This document shows, piece by piece, positions 53,879-63,156 of a stretch of DNA of 64,000 nt. The stretch's first letter is position 1, and every line of letters begins with the position of its first letter. The DNA is from an uncultured Prevotellaceae bacterium (GTDB lineage Bacteria > Bacteroidota > Bacteroidia > Bacteroidales > Bacteroidaceae). The notes under the pieces are model-generated. The model made no database searches and had not been told where the DNA came from. It saw nothing but the letters and a program-made list of their open reading frames with translations. Made by a program: the position numbers and the translations under genes. Where the stretch lies: assembly GCA_900314715.1 (NCBI GenBank), contig OMWI01000002.1:111850-175849 (forward strand), read 5' to 3'.

Positions 53879-54604
53879 ATGAAGAAAGCAATTGTGATGG
53901 GTGCTTCATCGGGGATGGGGTACGATGTGGCGAAATTGTTGTTGAAAGACGGGTGGCAAGTGGGTGTTGCTGCACGTAGAATGGATATGTTGGAACAACT
54001 CAAAGAGCAGTTTCCACAACAAGTGGTGACGGAGGAGATTGATGTGACGGATGTAGATTCGCCAACAAAGTTGAAACAACTGATTGAAAAGTTGGGTGGG
54101 GTAGAGTTATATTTCCATGCTTCGGGAATAGGAAAACAAAACCCTGAGTTGGAGGGAAGCATAGAAATGAATACCGTTCGTACCAATGCTTTGGGTTTTA
54201 CGCAAATGATTGACACCATATATAATTATATGAAAGAGCATGGCGGTGGCCATATTGCGGTGATTTCCTCTATTGCAGGAACGAAAGGATTAGGGCCAGC
54301 ACCTTCTTATAGTGCGACGAAAGCATTCCAAAACACCTATATCCAAGCTTTGGAGCAATTGGCGAATGGTCATCGTTACAATATCCGATTCACCGACATT
54401 CGTCCTGGATTCGTAGATACGCCTTTGTTGAGTGGTGGTAGTTATCCTATGTTGATGAACCAACAATATGTAGCAAGGAAAATCGTGAAAGCCATATATT
54501 CTAAGAAACACGTCAAGGTAATTGATTGGCGATATGCGATATTGACAAAATGCTGGCGACTGATTCCCAACTTTATTTGGCGACATATCAAATTATATAG
54601 GTAA
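53879..54604 (+). CDS. SDR-family oxidoreductase
   Basis: The product has 241 residues. The NAD(P) loop is GASSGMGYDVAKLL and the active site YSATKAFQNTY (YxxxK). Preceding this is the catalytic Ser in AVISSIAG, so the triad looks intact. NADP preference is likely from VAARRMDML. Substrate unknown. A weak inverted repeat at 54611-54632 follows the stop codon. Confidence 0.88.
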   Translation: MKKAIVMGASSGMGYDVAKLLLKDGWQVGVAARRMDMLEQLKEQFPQQVVTEEIDVTDVDSPTKLKQLIEKLGGVELYFHASGIGKQNPELEGSIEMNTVRTNALGFTQMIDTIYNYMKEHGGGHIAVISSIAGTKGLGPAPSYSATKAFQNTYIQALEQLANGHRYNIRFTDIRPGFVDTPLLSGGSYPMLMNQQYVARKIVKAIYSKKHVKVIDWRYAILTKCWRLIPNFIWRHIKLYR

Positions 54605-54643
54605 TTTATCAGAATCCGAATGATTCGGTTCGTGGATTTACCT

Positions 54644-54651
54644 TATCTTTG
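54644..54651 (+). promoter_or_regulatory. -7 box of the pectinase genes
   Basis: TATCTTTG matches TAnnTTTG, 29 bases before the ATG at 54681. Confidence 0.55.
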
Positions 54652-54680
54652 TAAAAAAATAAACTTAAACTATTATCATA

Positions 54681-56015
54681 ATGAAAAGAACCTTTTTTTA
54701 TTTACTGCTATGTGCGGTTTGTCTTGGTGTTAATGCCAAGAAAGTGAAAAAACAAACACAACCTCTATGGCCTGATGGTACACCAATTGCAGAATGGTTT
54801 AACGACACGACAAAGGTTGACGTGAACACGCTCGGCAAGAAATACGTGATTTCTGAATACGGTGTGAAGAACGATAGTACGATAGTTCAGACAGAAGCCA
54901 TCCAGAAAGTCATCGACCTTGCTGCTTCTAATGGCGGTGGAGTTATCGTTATTCCACGAGGAACGTATCTCAGCGGTAGCTTGTTCTTCAAACAAGGCAC
55001 TCATCTCTATGTGGAAGAAGGCGGAACGTTGAAAGGTAGCGACCGTATTGCTAACTTCAAGATTTTGGAAACACGTATTGAAGGACAAACGTGTAAGTAT
55101 TTTTCAGCACTCGTGAATGCTGACGGAATAGACGGATTCGTGATTGCAGGAAAAGGAACCATCAATGGCGATGGCCGTCATTATTGGGAAGAATTTTGGA
55201 TTCGTCGCCAATGGAATCGCGAATGTACCAATAAAGATGCTCAACGTCCTCGATTGACTTATATCTCTAATTGCAAGAACGTGACCGTGCAAGATGTTCG
55301 CTTGATTAACTCTCCTTTCTGGACCAACCATATTTACAAGAGTGACCATGCACGTTACATTGATTGTTATATCTATGCTCCCACAAGTGGAATTAAGGCA
55401 CCGAGTTCAGATGCCATAGACATCGACGTTTGTCATGATGTTTTGGTGCATGGTTGTTATATGAACGTGAATGATGATGCCGTAGTTTTGAAAGGTGGAA
55501 AAGGTACATGGGCAGACAAAGATGCAAACAACGGACCTAACTATAATATTCTTATCCAGAATTGTCATTACGGTACGGTTCATGGTTGTCTGACATTAGG
55601 TAGTGAATCGGTTCACGATAGAAACGTGATTATCCGTAATTGTCATGCTGATAATGCCAATCGTGTAATCTGGTTGAAGATGCGACCAGACACACCTCAA
55701 CATTATGAGTACGTAACGGTGGAAAACTTCACGGGAAAGACGGGTAGTTTCCTTGTGGTTCGTCCTTGGACGCAATTCTTCCAACCAGAGAATCGTGAGG
55801 ATATGCCTCTCTCTACGTGTAATAATATCGTGATGAAGAACATCAACATGGAATGCAAGAATTTCTTCGACGTAGGGGCATCAGATAAATATAAGCTCAT
55901 TGATTTTACGTTTGAGAACATCGACGTGAAAGACCAGAAGAATGCTTTTACCAAAGACATCATCGAGAATACGAGCATCAAGAACATGAAAATAAACGGA
56001 GAAGAAATCAAATGA
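54681..56015 (+). CDS. polygalacturonase-type glycoside hydrolase (GH28)
   Basis: The product has 444 residues with a signal peptide (LLCAVCLGVNA). A right-handed beta-helix of the GH28 type is indicated by GVVVIPRGTYLSGSLFFKQGTHLYVEEGGTL-like repeats, SSDAIDIDVCHD, NDDAVVLKGGKG (catalytic Asp pair) and HGCLTLGSESVHD. It probably hydrolyses galacturonan or rhamnogalacturonan. Its stop overlaps the following esterase start by 4 bases. Confidence 0.9.
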   Translation: MKRTFFYLLLCAVCLGVNAKKVKKQTQPLWPDGTPIAEWFNDTTKVDVNTLGKKYVISEYGVKNDSTIVQTEAIQKVIDLAASNGGGVIVIPRGTYLSGSLFFKQGTHLYVEEGGTLKGSDRIANFKILETRIEGQTCKYFSALVNADGIDGFVIAGKGTINGDGRHYWEEFWIRRQWNRECTNKDAQRPRLTYISNCKNVTVQDVRLINSPFWTNHIYKSDHARYIDCYIYAPTSGIKAPSSDAIDIDVCHDVLVHGCYMNVNDDAVVLKGGKGTWADKDANNGPNYNILIQNCHYGTVHGCLTLGSESVHDRNVIIRNCHADNANRVIWLKMRPDTPQHYEYVTVENFTGKTGSFLVVRPWTQFFQPENREDMPLSTCNNIVMKNINMECKNFFDVGASDKYKLIDFTFENIDVKDQKNAFTKDIIENTSIKNMKINGEEIK

Positions 56016-57244
56016 AAAAGTTAGTTGTTTTATCATTGATGGCATTCGCCTTGAATGCGCATGCACAAACTTGGGATTTAACGCAAGAACAACCAAGATA
56101 TTCTGACGCTACGGGATATGGTTATGATTTTACGGCTTCTCCTACAAAGAAGTCAACATCTCCTTTTTATTTCTCTGTCAAAGTACCTGATGGAAATTAT
56201 AAGGTAACTGTAACGATTGGTTCAAAGAAGAAAGCTGCAGAAACGGTAGTTCGTGCAGAGTCTCGTAGGCTCATTGTTGAGAGTACGCCGACTAAGAAAG
56301 GACAATTCAAAACCTATTCTTTCATCGTGAACAAGCGTTCTCCATATATCAATGAGAAGATGAACGTGCGCATCAAAGACCGTGAGAAAGGTTCGTTGAA
56401 TTGGGATGACCGTCTCACTTTGGAATTTAACGGTCCTTGTCCTGCCGTGAAGGAAATCAAGATTGAACCCGATAACACGGCAACGACTATCTTCCTTTGC
56501 GGAAACTCTACGGTTGTTGACCAAGATAAAGAACCTTGGGCATCATGGGGACAAATGATTCCATGTTGGTTTACGGATCAAATCGCTATTTCCAACCATG
56601 CAGAGAGTGGTTTGACGGCTTCTTCATTTATCGCCCAAAATCGTTTGGAAAAGATATTGACGATGATGAAAGCAGGCGATTACGTGATTTGCGAGTTTGG
56701 ACATAACGACCAGAAAGAGAAAGGTCCTGGTTCGGGTGCTTATTACAACTTTGCTTTTGCCTTGAAGAAATTCATTGACCAAGTACGTGCGAAAGGTGGA
56801 ACGATTATCTTTGCTACTCCTACGCAACGACGTGCTTTTGATGATAGCAAGACGCATATTAAGGAAACTCATGCCAACTATCCCGAAGCTATGAGGGAAG
56901 TAGCGAAGCGTGAGGGTGTGCAAGTGATTGAGTTGCACGACATGACTCGTACTTTCTTTGAGACATTGGGATTCGAGAATAGCAAAAAAGGATTGGTGCA
57001 TTATCCTGCTAACACCTTCCCTGGACAAGAAAAGGAATTGGCAGACAATACCCACTTTAATCCCTACGGTGCATACGAAGTGGCAAAAATGATTGTGATG
57101 GGAATGAAGGAGTTGAATCTCCCCATCGTGAAATATCTCAAAAATAATTGGGTGGATTACTCACCAGCTCAACCAGACGATTTCAATCAATTCGTTTGGT
57201 ATCCTGCCGTGTTGATAGATACGTTAAAGCCGGATGGCAATTAA
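56012..57244 (+). CDS. rhamnogalacturonan acetylesterase-like SGNH hydrolase (CE12)
   Basis: The product has 410 residues with a signal peptide (LMAFALNAHAQ). Residues about 20-145 form a beta-sandwich-like front domain. The SGNH/GDSL fold follows with CGNSTVVDQD (catalytic Ser), CEFGHNDQKEK and the Asp/His pair in ADNTHFNPYGA. CE12 esterases remove acetyl groups from rhamnogalacturonan, which fits the overlapping GH28 gene upstream. Confidence 0.88.
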   Translation: MKKLVVLSLMAFALNAHAQTWDLTQEQPRYSDATGYGYDFTASPTKKSTSPFYFSVKVPDGNYKVTVTIGSKKKAAETVVRAESRRLIVESTPTKKGQFKTYSFIVNKRSPYINEKMNVRIKDREKGSLNWDDRLTLEFNGPCPAVKEIKIEPDNTATTIFLCGNSTVVDQDKEPWASWGQMIPCWFTDQIAISNHAESGLTASSFIAQNRLEKILTMMKAGDYVICEFGHNDQKEKGPGSGAYYNFAFALKKFIDQVRAKGGTIIFATPTQRRAFDDSKTHIKETHANYPEAMREVAKREGVQVIELHDMTRTFFETLGFENSKKGLVHYPANTFPGQEKELADNTHFNPYGAYEVAKMIVMGMKELNLPIVKYLKNNWVDYSPAQPDDFNQFVWYPAVLIDTLKPDGN

Positions 57245-57285
57245 CAATACAAATACAAAAAATGATTATACAAAAACCTGATTGA

Positions 57286-58749
57286 ATGATGAAAAACAAA
57301 CAAATGCACTTGGAAGAAGAGGCTGCACGATGTTTGCTTTGTGTAAATGCTCCATGCAGTCAGGCATGTAAGAATGGCGATCCTGCTCGTGCCATTCGTG
57401 CCATTCGGTTTGGTAATCAACGGTTGGCTTCCCAATGGGTAGATAAGTGTACGGATGAGGATTTGGAGAATGCCGAACAAGCTTGCATTCACTACGACCG
57501 TCCCATTCGTATCAAAGAAATGTTTCGTTCGTTGGATACTTGTCCTTCTACACAAGAAAACAAGCCCAACCTTGCCATTGACTTTTGCGGTATTCATTGC
57601 GAGAATCCGTTTTTTCTTGCATCATCAGCCATCTGTACAAACTATGAGATGATTGCTCGTGCGTTTGAAGCTGGTTGGGCAGGAGTGTATTATAAGACCA
57701 TCTGCATGCAAGATATAAAAGAGGTGTCTCCGCGTTTTGATGCCATTCATTGTGATGCTACGGGTGATTTCTATGGTTTCCGCAACATGGAACAATTGAG
57801 TGAAAATCCAACACGTGTGGATTTTGACATCTTGAAACGCTTGAAGCAAGACTATCCATCCAAAATTGTTATTGCCTCTATCATGGGACAAACGGAAAGG
57901 CAATGGATTATTTTGGCAAGGATGGCTGAGAAAGCGGGTGTTGATGCGATAGAGTTGAATTTCTCTTGTCCTCAGATGCGATTGGCAGGTATGGGTTCTG
58001 ACGTGGGACAGAATCCAGAACTTGTTACTTTCTACACGGCATACGTAAAACGCAACGTATCAATACCCGTCATTCCGAAGATGACTCCCAATATTAAACA
58101 CATGTCGGAGCCAGCGATGGGGGCATTCTTTGCTGGTGCAGATGCTATCTCTGCCATCAACACCATCAAGAGTGTTACGATGAATGATCGTTCTACCGTA
58201 TCGGAAAAGAAAACCGTATCTGGTTATTCAGGACGGGCCGTCAAGCCGATTGCTTTGCGCTTTATCCTTGAATTGGCTAAAAATCCCGTGTTGAAAAACG
58301 TTCATTTGAGTGGTATCGGTGGTATCGAGACGTGGCGCGATGCATTGGAATTCATTCAATTGGGATGTCGTAACGTACAGGTATGTACGGCTGTCATGCA
58401 ATATGGTTATCGTATCATCGATGACCTTATCATTGGTATGCAATCGTATATGCAAGAACGAGGCATTGAAAAGTTGGCAGATATTGTTGGTGAGGAACTT
58501 CCCAATTTCGTAACGGCATCAAATCTTGACCGCAAAACCATCGTATATCCCAAGATTGACCGTGACCGTTGTATTGGATGTGGACGTTGCTATACTTCAT
58601 GTCAAGATGGTGGTCATCAAGCCATTGAATTTGATTTCAACACACGCCAACCTCGTATCGTGGGTTCACGTTGTGTTGGTTGTCATCTCTGTCGTTTGGT
58701 TTGTCCGTCTGGTGCCATTGGAACAACCAAACGTGTGAACAAGAAGTAA
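57286..58749 (+). CDS. preA: NAD-dependent dihydropyrimidine dehydrogenase subunit PreA, with an added N-terminal Cys domain
   Basis: The product has 487 residues. Residues 1-85 hold RCLLCVNAPCSQAC (C16, C19, C24, C28), like the Fer4_20 domain normally at the front of PreT or GltD subunits. A dihydroorotate dehydrogenase-like barrel follows (LAIDFCGIHCENPFFLASSA, ELNFSCPQM, FAGADAISAINTI). Two 4Fe-4S motifs close the chain (CIGCGRCYTSCQD, CVGCHLCRLVCP). It reduces or oxidises pyrimidines. No preT gene is adjacent, so the electron partner is unclear. Confidence 0.85.
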   Translation: MMKNKQMHLEEEAARCLLCVNAPCSQACKNGDPARAIRAIRFGNQRLASQWVDKCTDEDLENAEQACIHYDRPIRIKEMFRSLDTCPSTQENKPNLAIDFCGIHCENPFFLASSAICTNYEMIARAFEAGWAGVYYKTICMQDIKEVSPRFDAIHCDATGDFYGFRNMEQLSENPTRVDFDILKRLKQDYPSKIVIASIMGQTERQWIILARMAEKAGVDAIELNFSCPQMRLAGMGSDVGQNPELVTFYTAYVKRNVSIPVIPKMTPNIKHMSEPAMGAFFAGADAISAINTIKSVTMNDRSTVSEKKTVSGYSGRAVKPIALRFILELAKNPVLKNVHLSGIGGIETWRDALEFIQLGCRNVQVCTAVMQYGYRIIDDLIIGMQSYMQERGIEKLADIVGEELPNFVTASNLDRKTIVYPKIDRDRCIGCGRCYTSCQDGGHQAIEFDFNTRQPRIVGSRCVGCHLCRLVCPSGAIGTTKRVNKK

Positions 58750-58779
58750 TTTCATACACCTTATTTATATATAAAAGGA

Positions 58780-58815
58780 AAACCGCCTAACGAAATGATG
58801 TTAGGCGGTTTCTTT
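58780..58815. terminator. bidirectional intrinsic terminator
   Basis: AAACCGCCTAAC (58780-58791) pairs with GTTAGGCGGTTT (58800-58811) around an 8-base loop, followed by CTTT. It lies between convergent preA and the TSCPD gene. Confidence 0.85.
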
Positions 58816-58840
58816 ATGACTTAAATCTAAACGCTAATCG

Positions 58841-59089
58841 TTAAATAAGTTGTTCGAGTGCTTGTGCCAATTGGTCAGGACAACTGGTGGGTTTGCTTCC
58901 ACATTTGATGCCTTTCAACTTCTCCTTGATGGTTTCTGCCTTTTCACCCTTTATCAATGAACAAATGCCCTTGAGGTTTCCATTGCATCCACCAATAAAC
59001 TTCACGTCTTGAATGATGTTGTCATCATCCAAAGAGAGTTCTATAAATTGGCTACACGTACCTTGTGTCTTATACAAAAGTTGCTTCAT
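58841..59089 (-). CDS. TSCPD-domain small protein
   Basis: The product has 82 residues with the TSCPD layout: GTCSQFIELSLDDD, IQDVKFIGGCNGNLKGICSLIKG, and SKPTSCPDQLAQAL at the C-terminus giving the name. Four conserved Cys suggest a metal or cluster site. The function is not established; related domains sit at the end of vitamin B12-dependent ribonucleotide reductases. It lies 2 bases after yebC. Confidence 0.9.
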   Translation of the reverse strand: MKQLLYKTQGTCSQFIELSLDDDNIIQDVKFIGGCNGNLKGICSLIKGEKAETIKEKLKGIKCGSKPTSCPDQLAQALEQLI

Positions 59090-59091
59090 GC

Positions 59092-59817
59092 TTATTCAGG
59101 CTTCATATTTGTGTAAACCGTCTGAACGTCATCGAAGTCTTCCAACCTCTCAATCATCTTGTCGATGGTCTCGCGTTGTTCAGGTGTTACGTCCTTCAAG
59201 TCATTAGGAATACGCGTAAACTCTGCACCAGTTACTTCGAATCCCTCGCTTTCAAGATGCTTTTGGATTTCGCCAAAACTCTTGGGGTCTCCATAGATGG
59301 TGATTTCGCCCGTTTCCTCATCCTCATCAAACTCGTCTTCTACACCGTAGTCAATCAAATCGAGAATAAACTCGTCCATATCCATTCCGTCCTTTTTCTT
59401 GAACGTAAATACGCTCTTATGGTCGAAAAGGAATGAAAGGCTACCCTGTGTTCCTAAGTTACCGTTGAACTTGTTAAATACCGAACGAACGTCACCTACG
59501 GTACGAGTGGTGTTGTCTGTCAAGGTGTCAACGAAGATAGCGATTCCATGAGGACCATATCCCTCGTATGCTACTTCCTTGTAATCGCTTTGGTCTTTTC
59601 CCATTGCGTTCTTGATGGCACGCTCGATATTATCTTTCGGCATGTTTTCGCGCTTGGCGTTAGCGATAATGGCGCGAAGGGTAGGGTTCATGTCAGGATC
59701 AGGACCACCTGCTTTTACGGCAATGGCAATTTGCTTGCCAATCTTTGTAAACGTCTTGGCCATGTGTCCCCATCTTTTCAGTTTCGCTGCTTTGCGATAT
59801 TCAAATGCTCTTCCCAT
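59092..59817 (-). CDS. yebC: YebC/PmpR-family protein
   Basis: The product has 241 residues. It starts MGRAFEYRKAAKLKRWGHMAKTFTKIGKQI and continues GGPDPDMNPTLRAIIANAKRENMPKDNIERAIKNA, the YebC signature. An acidic stretch (DEFDEDEETGE) near residue 155 is usual. YebC was long called a transcription factor and is now also linked to translation of polyproline stretches. A heptamer-rich spacer separates it from pheT upstream. Confidence 0.94.
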   Translation of the reverse strand: MGRAFEYRKAAKLKRWGHMAKTFTKIGKQIAIAVKAGGPDPDMNPTLRAIIANAKRENMPKDNIERAIKNAMGKDQSDYKEVAYEGYGPHGIAIFVDTLTDNTTRTVGDVRSVFNKFNGNLGTQGSLSFLFDHKSVFTFKKKDGMDMDEFILDLIDYGVEDEFDEDEETGEITIYGDPKSFGEIQKHLESEGFEVTGAEFTRIPNDLKDVTPEQRETIDKMIERLEDFDDVQTVYTNMKPE

Positions 59818-59823
59818 ATTTAT

Positions 59824-59874
59824 AATGCTTTATTGTTAATCTTTAATCTTTAATTTTTCATCTTTAATTTTCAA
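59824..59874. repeat. heptamer-repeat spacer between pheT and yebC
   Basis: On the plus strand AATCTTT-type 7-base units run with a regular period (AATCTTT, AATCTTT, AATTTTT, CATCTTT, AATTTTC, AATCATC), ending at the pheT stop codon. The composition resembles the ATTCTTC heptamers after thiL. Confidence 0.6.
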
Positions 59875-62337
59875 TCATCTCAGTTCTGCATTCAACTTGC
59901 TCTTCAGGTTGGCAATCAACTTATTCATGATAGCATCAATCTGCTTGTCGTTCAATGTCTTTTCCTCATCTTGTAAGATGAAGTTCACGGCATAGCTCTT
60001 CTTGCCTTCGGGTAAGTTCTTGCCTTCGTAAACGTCGAACAATTCCACTTTCTTCAAGAGTTTCTTCTCGCTCTGACGGGCAATCTGCTCAATCTGGGCA
60101 AACTCAATGTTCTTGTCAATCAACAATGCCAAGTCGCGACTTACGGCAGGATACTTGGAAATCTCGTAATATTCCACCTTGTTCTTGCGGATAGCTTTCA
60201 TCACGTTGCTCCAATGAATGTCAGCAAAATATACTTCATTGGCAATGCCGGCTTCCTTTTGCAACTTATGTGCGATAATACCTATCTCTGCCATAGTCTT
60301 TCCGCCACGATTCTTGATGATGAGTGCTTTCGAGAAGATATTGTTGTCGTTCTTCTCGGCAACCAACATATTAGATTGGATTCCCAAACGAGTGAAGATA
60401 TTCTCCATGTAAGCTTTCAGTTCGTAGTAACTGCTTTGCTCATTGGGATGAATCCAACTGCCTTCCACGCGCTTACCCGTTACCCATAGACCTAAGTGCA
60501 TCTCCTCTGTGTATGCTCGCATCGGATTCTCGTCGTCTTTCTTTTCGGGATTATAGTGATAGCAGTTTCCGAACTCAAAGAATTTCAAGTTAGGATTCTT
60601 GCGGTTGGCATTGCGAACGATGCTTTCCAAACCACCGAACAACAATGTTTGGCGCATTACACCGAGGTCTGCACTCAAGGGATTCATCACCTTTACGGTA
60701 GTTTCCTCTGTATAAACGTTCAAACCTGTATAATAAGCGGTCTTGGTGAGTGAGTTGTTGAGTATTTCGTTGAATCCACATCCTACCAATTGTTCACTTA
60801 CCAAGTCTTGCAAATGATGGTCTTTGTCTTGTTCGCCTTGTACGGTCAACGAACCTTTCAATTGTTGTGGAATCTCCACATTATTATATCCATAGATACG
60901 CAAGATGTCTTCCACCACGTCGCAAGGACGTTGCACATCTACGCGGAATGCGGGTACGGTCAACTGAATACCGTTCTCGTCTTCAGCATCGATGGTCATT
61001 GCCAAACTGGTAACGATACTCTTGATGGTATCTTTACCAATCTCTTTTCCTATAAGTTGGTGAACGTAATCGTATTTCAAGTCAACCTTGAAGTCGGGTA
61101 GAGGATTAGGATAAACGTCCTTGATTTCCATGCTCACCTTTCCGTTTGCCAATTCCTTGCAGAGAATGGCGGCTTGCTTCATGGCATAGACGGTTCCATT
61201 GGGATCAATGCCACGCTCGAAACGATAGCTGGAATCGGTGCTCAGTCCATGACGACGAGCACTCTTGCGAATCCATGTGGGATGGAAATAGGCGGCTTCC
61301 AATACCACGTTTCTTGTTGTTTCGTATGTACCACTTCCTTTTCCACCGAAGATACCAGCAATACACATGGGTTCTTCTGCGTTGCAAATGCTCAAGTCGT
61401 GTTCGCCTAAGATATGTTCCTCGCCATCGAGCGTAACAAACTTCGTTCCTTCTGGTTGGGTTCTCACCACGATATGATGACCTGTTACCATGTCTGCATC
61501 GAAGCAATGCATAGGTTGTCCGTAGGCCATCATGATGTAGTTGGTAATGTCCACTATGTTATTGATAGGACGAAGGCCGATAACCTTCAATTTGTTTTGC
61601 AACCATTCAGGACTTTCCTTCACGTCGCAATCGGTGATGCTCAAGCAAACGTATCTCTTGCAAGCCTCCGTATTCTCGATAGTCACTTCGATAGGCATGT
61701 CGTGATTATCAACCGTGAAAGCATCACAATCAGGACGATGCAACGATGTCTGATAACCGTTTTGCACGAGCCAAGCGTATAAGTCGCGAGCCACTCCCCA
61801 ATGAGAGAGTGCATCAGAACGGTTGGCGGTGATGTCTATCTCGATTACCCAATCACTTTCCAAATGGTAGTATTCAGCAGCAGGTGTACCCACAACGGCA
61901 TCTTCTGGCAATACGATAATACCAGAATGGTCTGTACCAACACCAATCTCATCCTCGGCGCAAATCATACCGTTCGACTCAACGCCACGGAGTTTCGATT
62001 TCTTGATGACAAACTCCTTATCGCCATCATACAACACGCAACCTAAATCGGCTACAATCACCTTTTGACCAGCGGCAACATTAGGCGCACCACAAACAAT
62101 CTGTTGTGCTTCGCCTTTGCCAAGGTCAACCGTTGTTACATGCAAATGGTCGGAATTGGGGTGCATCTCACAGGTGAGCACCTTACCTACATACAATCCT
62201 TTTAATCCACCTTTAATAGTTTGTACTTCCTCCAACGAACCCACTTCAAGTCCACATGAGGTCAATACTTCTGCAGTTTCTTGTGGCGAAAGATTAAAAT
62301 CAACGTATTCTTTCAGCCATTTATAAGAAATATTCAT
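59875..62337 (-). CDS. pheT: phenylalanine-tRNA ligase, beta subunit
   Basis: The product has 820 residues: an N-terminal MNISYKWLKEYVDF segment, an EMAP-II-like tRNA-binding domain (about 40-150), B3/B4 editing domain (about 215-400, with GLSTDSSYRFERGIDP), B5 (about 410-480), a catalytic-like core (CGFNEILNNSLTK, NPLSADLGVMRQTLL) and a C-terminal FDX-ACB anticodon-binding domain (KYPAVSRDLALLIDKNIEFAQIE). Length is normal. The alpha subunit gene pheS is not in the window. Confidence 0.96.
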   Translation of the reverse strand: MNISYKWLKEYVDFNLSPQETAEVLTSCGLEVGSLEEVQTIKGGLKGLYVGKVLTCEMHPNSDHLHVTTVDLGKGEAQQIVCGAPNVAAGQKVIVADLGCVLYDGDKEFVIKKSKLRGVESNGMICAEDEIGVGTDHSGIIVLPEDAVVGTPAAEYYHLESDWVIEIDITANRSDALSHWGVARDLYAWLVQNGYQTSLHRPDCDAFTVDNHDMPIEVTIENTEACKRYVCLSITDCDVKESPEWLQNKLKVIGLRPINNIVDITNYIMMAYGQPMHCFDADMVTGHHIVVRTQPEGTKFVTLDGEEHILGEHDLSICNAEEPMCIAGIFGGKGSGTYETTRNVVLEAAYFHPTWIRKSARRHGLSTDSSYRFERGIDPNGTVYAMKQAAILCKELANGKVSMEIKDVYPNPLPDFKVDLKYDYVHQLIGKEIGKDTIKSIVTSLAMTIDAEDENGIQLTVPAFRVDVQRPCDVVEDILRIYGYNNVEIPQQLKGSLTVQGEQDKDHHLQDLVSEQLVGCGFNEILNNSLTKTAYYTGLNVYTEETTVKVMNPLSADLGVMRQTLLFGGLESIVRNANRKNPNLKFFEFGNCYHYNPEKKDDENPMRAYTEEMHLGLWVTGKRVEGSWIHPNEQSSYYELKAYMENIFTRLGIQSNMLVAEKNDNNIFSKALIIKNRGGKTMAEIGIIAHKLQKEAGIANEVYFADIHWSNVMKAIRKNKVEYYEISKYPAVSRDLALLIDKNIEFAQIEQIARQSEKKLLKKVELFDVYEGKNLPEGKKSYAVNFILQDEEKTLNDKQIDAIMNKLIANLKSKLNAELR

Positions 62338-62499
62338 TCTCGATTTGTATTTTCGTTATTCCGTGCAAAATTACAAATTTTTATGTTCTTACACAAACTT
62401 TGCCCTTATTTCTTTGAGAAACAATATGATTTGACCTAATATGTCAACTACTCTGTATATCCTTTTGAATTTTAATGCTTCTGCAACCTTTATGTCAAA

Positions 62500-62682
62500 T
62501 CAATATTTCTGGAAGTTATATTTTGTTCTCAACACGGCTTTCTTCTCTTCACTCAAACTGTTGAAATAACCTTTCCAGCCTGGGCAATAGTTGATGTGCC
62601 AGCGCCAGAACCTACCTAAAAATGAATTGGGCTTCTTGTCGTAGTGTGCCCTAAACTTACAATTTTCACAATTATGTGCCAT
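62500..62682 (-). CDS. small Cys-rich protein
   Basis: The product has 60 residues. It begins AHNCENCKFRAHYDKKP (CxxC), then LGRFWRWHINYCPGWKGYF adds one more Cys, and ends with a charged helix. I recall similar short proteins in Bacteroidales but no function. A TACTTTTG box on the minus strand at 62721-62728, 38 bases upstream, supports it as a real gene. Confidence 0.7.
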   Translation of the reverse strand: MAHNCENCKFRAHYDKKPNSFLGRFWRWHINYCPGWKGYFNSLSEEKKAVLRTKYNFQKY

Positions 62683-62720
62683 AATAAACGCTCCTTAATT
62701 TATTCGTTAAATTCTTGATG

Positions 62721-62728
62721 CAAAAGTA
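62721..62728 (-). promoter_or_regulatory. -7 box of the small Cys-rich gene
   Basis: CAAAAGTA on the plus strand reads TACTTTTG on the minus strand, 38 bases before the ATG at 62682. Confidence 0.5.
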
Positions 62729-62831
62729 CAAAAAAACAACAAGAAATAACATCTTTGCCACAATAAATTGAAGCTTTTATGAAACTGACTTAGTAACAAT
62801 GGTGATAATTGAGATTAGGATGTAAAGGTAA

Positions 62832-63096
62832 TCAATAATTACGACCTTTCAAAGCTTTCGGGAACTTATCACCACATTGAATAAGATTATAATAATAACC
62901 ACCTATCTCTTTCACCTCTCCAACGATTCTGTTACTATGCTAACAAAATTAGCTGGAGTTATTATTTTGGGTGTTTGGGCACTAGTTTGAATTTAGCACG
63001 ATGTAGTACTTCCTAATATTCTTCAATGATGTTGCTATGGTATAAAACCACCTTCCATCAATAGATTCACCACCTTTGATGTGGCAGATGTGGGGT
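62832..63096 (-). pseudogene. possible decayed coding remnant
   Basis: In one minus-strand frame two protein-like stretches are separated by a short stop-containing spacer: ESIDGRWFYTIATSLKNI upstream and RIVGEVKEIGGYYYNLIQ downstream, the latter ending at TGA 62832-62834. No family is recognised. This may be a broken gene or chance. Confidence 0.2.
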
Positions 63097-63142
63097 TATA
63101 CGAAATGAGAGCCGATCATTTTGTCATTTCATTTTTTTTCAT

Positions 63143-63150
63143 TACCTTTG
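63143..63150 (+). promoter_or_regulatory. -7 box of the small RNA
   Basis: TACCTTTG matches TAnnTTTG and is preceded by a T-rich tract; a start near 63157 is predicted. Confidence 0.6.
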
Positions 63151-63156
63151 CATCAC

